From Tolypeutes matacus (lineage: Eukaryota; Chordata; Mammalia; Cingulata; Chlamyphoridae): DNA of 64,000 bases. The position numbers and the translations under genes are program-made. Of this stretch, positions 58,101-64,000 are shown piece by piece (position 1 is the first letter of the stretch; each line of letters starts with the position of its first letter). The notes below the pieces were generated by a model. That model was given only the letters and a program-made list of their open reading frames with translations. It was not told where the DNA came from and did not search any database. The stretch is taken from assembly GCA_026826555.1 (NCBI GenBank), contig JAKSZT010054324.1, positions 6,113,063 to 6,177,062 on the forward strand, written 5' to 3'.

Positions 58101-59190
58101 AGACTGATTAATTTGCCATTTTTCTAGGAGTGCACTAGTTGCATTATTTAAGAAGTGCCTTGTTTTTGTGCCCTCGAAAGCTGAAACAAGATCAGAGATT
58201 TGAGAATCACTAGTTCCAATGAAAGGCATTTGGTGACAGTACGAAAGCAGCCAAAAGTTGTGCCCTACTTCTGCAGCACTCAGAATCTTTCTCACATATA
58301 AGACTATGATGGGTTGCAGCTTGCCCATATATACAAAATAGCAAAGTAACCATGGCTCAAAACCTAGTGTGTATATGTTTACTCAAAGTAATATTCATTA
58401 TATTTCTTAGGCATATTTTCTAAGGAAAACTGAACTCAGCACATCTAAATTGAAACTATCATATTCCCATCTTGAGTTCCTTTTCTCCTTTCCCCCTCCT
58501 TTTCAGTTTATCTGTAAGTGTTGATGATTGTAAGATAAAAATAATGATTATCTCTTCTACCTTCAATTTTATCCTGTCTACACTATCCTACAACTCAAAT
58601 TCCCATCCTCAGTGGGCCCTTGTCATTTCTACTTCAATAAGCATAGTAGAAACATGTACCAAAATGAAACATTGTGTATGTTTTCCCTTTTCTCCTCCCA
58701 CTGCCCCCATTCCAAGAGGGTAGCTATGTATTTTTTCAAAATTAAAAAGAAAATCTTGAGGGTTTATATTTTTAGTTAGTAAGTTGGGTTATTTTTCAGG
58801 GTACAAAGAAAAAATTAATAGAGACAGTTCTCTTTTGTTTATAAAATCTTAAAGCTGGGATTTATTAGATATGCCTTTACAGACAACAGGAGAAAATGTA
58901 GGAAGAAATTGCAGAGCCCACAGGAAGTTGGGGAAGGGAGCATCAGGTAGGAGACAGAGCAACTTCAGGAAGTAGGGCAGCGTGGTTACATCCATGAAAG
59001 CTAGCCCTCCAGCAGAAATCATTGCACATCATATCATAGATGACTTCAGCGCGAAGTATTGGATGTCATTATTATATGCTTCCTTAGATTTTCTGAGTAT
59101 GACTGCATTATATTTAGGTTTATATTTCTCTAAACACCATGTAACTCTGTTCCCTATCTGCTTCCTACTCAGTGACTGTAAGTTGATTCT
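55106..59190. other. Unassigned sequence
   Basis: No confident gene, RNA gene or repeat. Minus-strand frames 57,249-57,518 and 58,065-58,328 were inspected; the second is less biased in composition than most but has no motif I recognise. A TA-containing tract lies at about 57,485-57,497. Confidence 0.4.
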
Positions 59191-59197
59191 CAATACA

Positions 59198-59850
59198 TGT
59201 TTTAGTTTGCCAAAGGGCTGCTGATGCAAAATACCAGAAATGGGTTGGCTTTTATAAAGGGGATTTATTTGGGGTAAAAGTTTACAGGTCCAAGGCTGTG
59301 AAAAGACAAAACCAAGGTACCATCAGAGATGCTTTCTCACCAAAGTCAGCTGCCACATGTTGAAGCAAGAAGGTTTGAGCTCAGCTGAGGGCAACCAGGC
59401 TTAGGGATTGTCTCTTACTGGGCCTCTTATATCAGGCTAAGCTATTCTGCTTTCTTCCCGAGTTCAGCTGTAAGCTCTCAGGCTTACAGCAGTACTTCTC
59501 TCCTCGTGAGCTGCTCTGTGGGCTCAGCTTCTTGGGCTTCATGCTTAAGCAATTTTCTCGTCTTCTCTCTTACATGGCAGAATCACACATGTGACTTCCT
59601 TTTCCTGTGTCTGTCCATTTCTCTCTCTGTGTTTCCATTTCTATCAGACCCAGCAAGGGAGCTGACTCAACCTGAGTCAGCCTCACTGACTTAGTCCAGT
59701 TAAAAGCCCTAACAAGATGCAAGTAGTCTAATCAAAGGCCCTCAACAGAATTTAATGCAATCAAATGGTATCACACCCATGGAATAGACCAGTTTACAAA
59801 CACAATCCTTCTCTTTTGGGAATTCATAAAATAATCTCAAACTGCCACCA
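59198..59850 (-). mobile_element. Solo LTR (xenarthran type), antisense
   Basis: The plus strand reads tgttttagtttgccaaaggg at the start and gaattcataaaataatctc then aaactgccacca at the end. This is the complement of the LTR family at 50,737-51,575 (shared ttttataaaagccaac, ttctggtattttgcatcag and tgaattccaaaa blocks on the sense strand). AATAAA lies in sense as the complement of tttattt near 59,266. No clear TSD was found, so it may have lost one by rearrangement or decay. Confidence 0.75.
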
Positions 59851-60230
59851 TCAGTGAATGATAAATTTAAGAATAACTGATTTTTCATGCCTAACCTGAG
59901 ACTAAACAAGTGTTTTCCTCAGTTTTGTTTAGGATAAGCCATATGTGAAGGCAGAACAAAGATAACATTCTGACAGTCCTGCTCCTTTCTTACCCATAAC
60001 TTATAAAAGTGGTTATAAAGATAATCAGCAGCAGTCAGTCTTCTAAGGATGGAGACAGAAACTTTTGAATGTTAAAAGTGGTTTTAGATTACTTGATTGA
60101 TGTTTCTTGTCCAAGAGTGTTTTTTAAAAGTCTACATTGTTGAACCTTACAGCATTAGAGAGAGAATCATTCATTTCTCTGACGCTTATGTGGCACAATA
60201 TAATTTAAGTACACGTTGTATATTGTTCTA
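59851..60230. other. Unassigned sequence
   Basis: No gene or confident repeat. Confidence 0.4.
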
Positions 60231-60235
60231 AAGCA

Positions 60236-60413
60236 ACCCAGTTTGGTAAGTGATGGCAAGAATATCCAATTATCACTAGTTAATAAGAGCAGACTAAAGC
60301 TCAGAGAGGGATTAACTTAAGGTCACATGGCTAAGAAGTGTCAAAGCCAGGCTAGGATTCACTTCCCATAACTTGTAGTTCAATGCTTTTTACACTCCTT
60401 TGTACCACCTACT
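60236..60413 (-). repeat. MIR SINE, antisense
   Basis: agctcagagagggattaac, then ttaaggtcacatggctaag and caaagccaggctaggattc, are clear antisense MIR phrases. Confidence 0.8.
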
Positions 60414-62680
60414 AAGTTTTAAAAATCAAAAAAGAATGCAGTCCCCTTGTCTGTATATTCATTCTAGAAGAAATCATAGGAACATCCTTTCCCATATGGT
60501 TCCAGGAGTGGGAAAGAGAGGGACTCATGTGAAACTTAGAAGGCTAAAAGCAAGGGGAGTCAAACTGGAAGCAATTAAAGGCAGAGCATAAATGGGCATA
60601 TAGCAGACTTTAGGTCACTGCAGCTTCCTAGAAAGTTGCCATCAATCACTCACTTCTAGTGCCCAGGCAATGGTTCCTGAAGAATCACTTGCTTAGCTTC
60701 TGCAATGTTAGCCTGGTCTTTGGTGGTTTGAAATATTCAAAGTGTCTTCTCTGTGATATTTTTGGGCTGGTTCCTATGATATTCTTGCAATTCCAGCTGC
60801 TTAAAGGAATGTTCTTAGAGCTTCTGCAGGCTGAGATCTTTGGTATACGCTTCTTTGTCCTTTGTTCCCAAGGTCTTCCAAATAATTGTGAAGCTCTTTA
60901 ATTTCCTGTTTTTGAAACCTTCATTAGATGAACACAAAGAGTGATTTTGGTTTTTCTGACCTAACCCTGCCTATTACAGAGAACATCATTAGCAATGCTA
61001 TCTTTTGACTATGTGCTTTTGTAATGATGATTTTACAAATATGTGTAGTCATGTAATTAAAAAAATGATCTAGCCAAAACAAAGCATACAGAAGTTAGAA
61101 TTTCAATTAGGACTGCTAAAAAGTAAGTTATAGACTGATTTTGTTTTTCAAGTGATCAGGTCAAAATGCTACTAAATGAAAAAAATTGAGAATAAATATG
61201 GGTTATATCTTACCCCTCAGTCAAATTAATCAAAGAATCATAATGTAAGTAATCACCAGAATGAATTACAGCATTCTAATTTTATTATGATACATAGAAC
61301 TCTATACATATTTATACAATGTGGTTCTTGACTTACTAAATTTTGCATTCTATGCACTACTGTTTGGCCCTACCAATAATCTTTTATATACAAATAATAC
61401 AAATAATTTCTTTCACTTAGATGAGTGTAAAGTAATATTTTGGGCCTGAAAGATGATTCAATGTGATTGTGGAACAGAGATTAATATTGTAAAAGTTTAT
61501 ACCTATTAATAAATGCCTATTATTTATTTAAAAGTATAAAAAGAAAGCAAGGACTAAGTGTTAATACAGTTAGGTCTGACAATGATATTGTAACTATGTA
61601 AGAGAATATTCATATTTTTAGAGATGCAAACTGAAGTAGTTACAGCCATGATGTATGGGATTTGCTTTTGACTAATTCATCAAAAAAAAAAAGCAATAAA
61701 TAGATAAAAAGAATCAAGTGAATGTGGAAAAATCTTGGCAATTTTGGATCTGTCTTATGGGTTATATTAGGATTTTTTATCCTACCTTCTCTGCTTTTTT
61801 GAATGTTTTTAAATCTTCATAATAACGTATATATAAAAATAGAAAAGTAAAGCCCTAAGTATTATTTTATTTTTACATAATCATAAAATTATTTCATTAC
61901 AAAATTTGAAAAAAGAAGTTAGAAAAATACTGAAAAGAATAAAATAACAGGGCCTAAATTGAGTGACAATCAATATTAAAACAAACAAAAAATTTTAAAA
62001 GAAAAATGAACTATATATAAGTATTCAGTGAAGAAATGCCAGTGTTCGTCATTGTATGATTTACATGGTATTCCAACATGCAGTCCTTTTAATGGGCAAA
62101 GAATGGAAACTAATTAATGGTAACTTAGAGTAGAAGGGATTCTGAAACTTATCAAAGGTTAAGTAAAGAATAACATTTCAATATCAGAAGAGTGGTTTTC
62201 TCATCATGTACCATCCCCATAACAACAGCCCAGGCCTTGAAAATAAACCTGTAACTATTCTCGTGAATTAATTTGATTGCCATAATTTGATTGTAGTTTC
62301 ACTGATATGTTGGTGGGACCAAAAATATTCTGTTTATCCAACAGGATGAGAGTCAGATTGCTCTTTTTAAGCTTTGGCTATCTGTGTCCTCTGATCATAT
62401 GCACTGACAGATGCTCCAGTGCTAGCCAGATGGAAGTCACCTGACATCTTGTAAATCTTATATCACTGCCACTGGCATTTGATATATGTAGAACTCTTAT
62501 TCTATGCCAATAGCAGGATTGCTACTAAAATTAATGAATATATTGGATTGAAACATGTAATGACACATCTTTTTGCCTTTGGGAGCAAACGGTATCCCTG
62601 TATAACAAAATTATATACTATACAAAAAGTTCATATGGCACAGAAAATATACATAAAGTACATGCAAACATCAATCTTTT
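60414..62680. other. Unassigned sequence
   Basis: No confident gene or repeat. Frames 60,400-60,591, 60,659-60,901 and 62,479-62,682 lack domains. Confidence 0.4.
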
Positions 62681-62743
62681 AAAATGCAATTATTCGGTTC
62701 ACATCTGGGTGCCCCCTCTAAAAAAAAAAAAAATGCAATTATT
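62681..62743 (+). mobile_element. Very short 5'-truncated DAS-like insertion with 14-bp TSD
   Basis: Perfect aaaatgcaattatt duplications (62,681-62,694 and 62,730-62,743) bracket only 35 bp. These are cggttcacatctggg followed by tgccccctct and an A-run. The insert looks like the end of a DAS tRNA-like unit starting at the B box. It is a complete L1-type insertion despite its size. Confidence 0.8.
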
Positions 62744-64000
62744 GTAACATCTAGAATCCATCTGGTAATATTTAGCATGATAAACTAAACTACAATAAAA
62801 ACTGTGATAGTTTCATGTAAATAATATTTAGGTTGCCTTAAAAATAAATTAATAGTTATTTCCTGGCAACTTTTCCTGAGACACTTATGTGTAAATGTAT
62901 CTTACATTTCTGTGTTAATTCAGAAAAGATCCAGTCCCTAACATAGATAACTCATATGCTATAAAATGGGGTATAAAGTTTCATAATTGATATGATTTAT
63001 AATAAGTGTGCATTAGTTATGGTTGTTGTGGAATCACAATGTGGAATCTCTAGAATATATGAATTTATAGAGAATACTAACCCATTCATGTTGTGTTCTT
63101 TAATTTTTAGACAATGGCTCTTCCTAATCAAATTTATTTTCTTTCAATAGATTCAAAGTCCATCTCAGTTCTCCTGATAAGAAAGTCTGATCACATGACA
63201 AGAAGCTATGGCTCTATAGCAAAGAAATATGCAGAAAGCAAAGCTTGGGGGACAGGTGCATATTTAAGTTCTAACCTTGACCTTGAAGATTATGTGGTAA
63301 TTAAGTTTTTGGCAATTTGTTTAACAGTATATATGTTCTCTTCAGAAAATGGTGACTTCTACTCCACAGGATTGTTGTTAGTTCAAAATTTGGACACAAC
63401 TCATTAAGTGCTCAAAAACTGTTGACATTTGTTGACATACTAAGGACTTAAATAAAAATTTGAAATTGTGAAAAAATAATTAAAGTGGCCTTTAATTTTT
63501 AATTACATCATATATGTGTGTTCAGTTTATTGTAAAAGAATACAAAAGTATATAATGAAAAAGTAAGTGGAGAACCACTCCCCATCCCATTCATTCCAAC
63601 CTAATGTTACTATCTGGTAACAAAATCTTTCAATACCTTTCTTTAAAAAAATTTGAATAGTTAGATTTAAAATCACAAAGTGTTGATCAGGAAAGGCTTT
63701 TCTTTATAGAATTATCTCAGCTAATAATTGGAAAAAGAATGACAGAATTATTAAATTATTAAATTGCCATCCTCAATCATTGTTTTAGACTAGGTCATCA
63801 GGGCATGTCAAATCATTAGTACAAAGAGTTGGAGGAAATGACAGTCCCAACTTATAAGAGCACCAAAGTTATCACCCAGAAATTATTGAGAAACCAAAGG
63901 AAAAATCATACCTCTAAAATGAGGAAATATACTGGTTATCACTTTAGAAAAGTGATCAAACTATTTATCAGGAATAGTCGGACAAGCTGACGTGTTTCCT
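62744..64000. other. Unassigned sequence to window end
   Basis: A 97-codon plus frame (63,114-63,407) begins just after a pyrimidine-rich ttctttaatttttag, but no splice donor, domain or homologue is recognisable. I see no confident repeat. Confidence 0.4.

Noticed and set aside
58065..58328. 87-codon minus frame considered as a processed pseudogene
   Set aside because: No recognisable protein, A-tail or TSD could be found around it.
1..64000. CRISPR array, operons, ribosome-binding sites or bacterial-type terminators
   Set aside because: The DNA is mammalian. No regularly spaced repeat-spacer array or prokaryotic gene organisation is present.

Overview
This window is mammalian nuclear DNA, AT-rich and intergenic or deep-intronic in character. 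It most likely comes from an armadillo (Xenarthra, Dasypus type). The main evidence is a set of tRNA-derived SINEs of the armadillo DAS kind: a tRNA-like head with A and B boxes, a GC-rich body with GCTGACCCAGC and GCACAAGCAGCAAGG, and an (AAATAAAT)n/AAATCTT tail. They occur as monomers, dimers and 5'-truncated copies, most with clear target-site duplications (TSDs). Ancient eutherian repeats (MIR, L2, MER5A, MLT1-like LTRs, old L1M) support a placental mammal. I found no convincing host protein-coding exon, rRNA, functional tRNA gene, CpG island or CRISPR array. Almost all long open frames are frames within retroelements or chance ORFs in AT-rich DNA.

Layout. 1-5.3 kb: MIR pieces, a DAS monomer, an antisense L1M 3' end containing a hAT-like insertion, an LTR-like repeat and a perfect hairpin. 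5.4-8 kb: ancient sense L1M (ORF1 to start of ORF2) carrying two DAS SINEs. 8-12.4 kb: further old L1 pieces and a MER5A. 12.5-14.1 kb: an antisense L1 3' UTR of unusual length. 14.8-15.6 kb: an MLT1-like LTR holding an L1 3' tail. 16.6-18.35 kb: an L1 whose 5' part is inverted. 19.34-25.57 kb: a structurally full-length but broken sense L1 with 5' UTR, ORF1, ORF2 and 3' UTR. 27-28.3 kb: antisense old L1. 28.3-32.6 kb: mostly unassigned sequence. 32.6-38.9 kb: an ancient L1M interrupted by a complete two-LTR, gag-only ERVL-type provirus and by an L1 3' tail. 40.4-64 kb: mostly unassigned DNA with L2, MIR, several DAS SINEs and three LTRs of xenarthran type.

How the parts work together. The window is a record of repeated L1-driven and LTR-driven insertion, not a gene cluster. 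L1 machinery explains the DAS SINEs, the L1 tails with 10-16 bp duplications and the twin-primed inversion. The most interesting object is the ERVL-type provirus at 34,826-38,063. It has paired LTRs, a 5-bp TSD, a tRNA-Leu-type primer site, a purine tract and a gag region with few breaks, but no room for pol, so it was probably mobilised in trans by a related autonomous ERVL. All family assignments were made by reading the sequence, without database searches.
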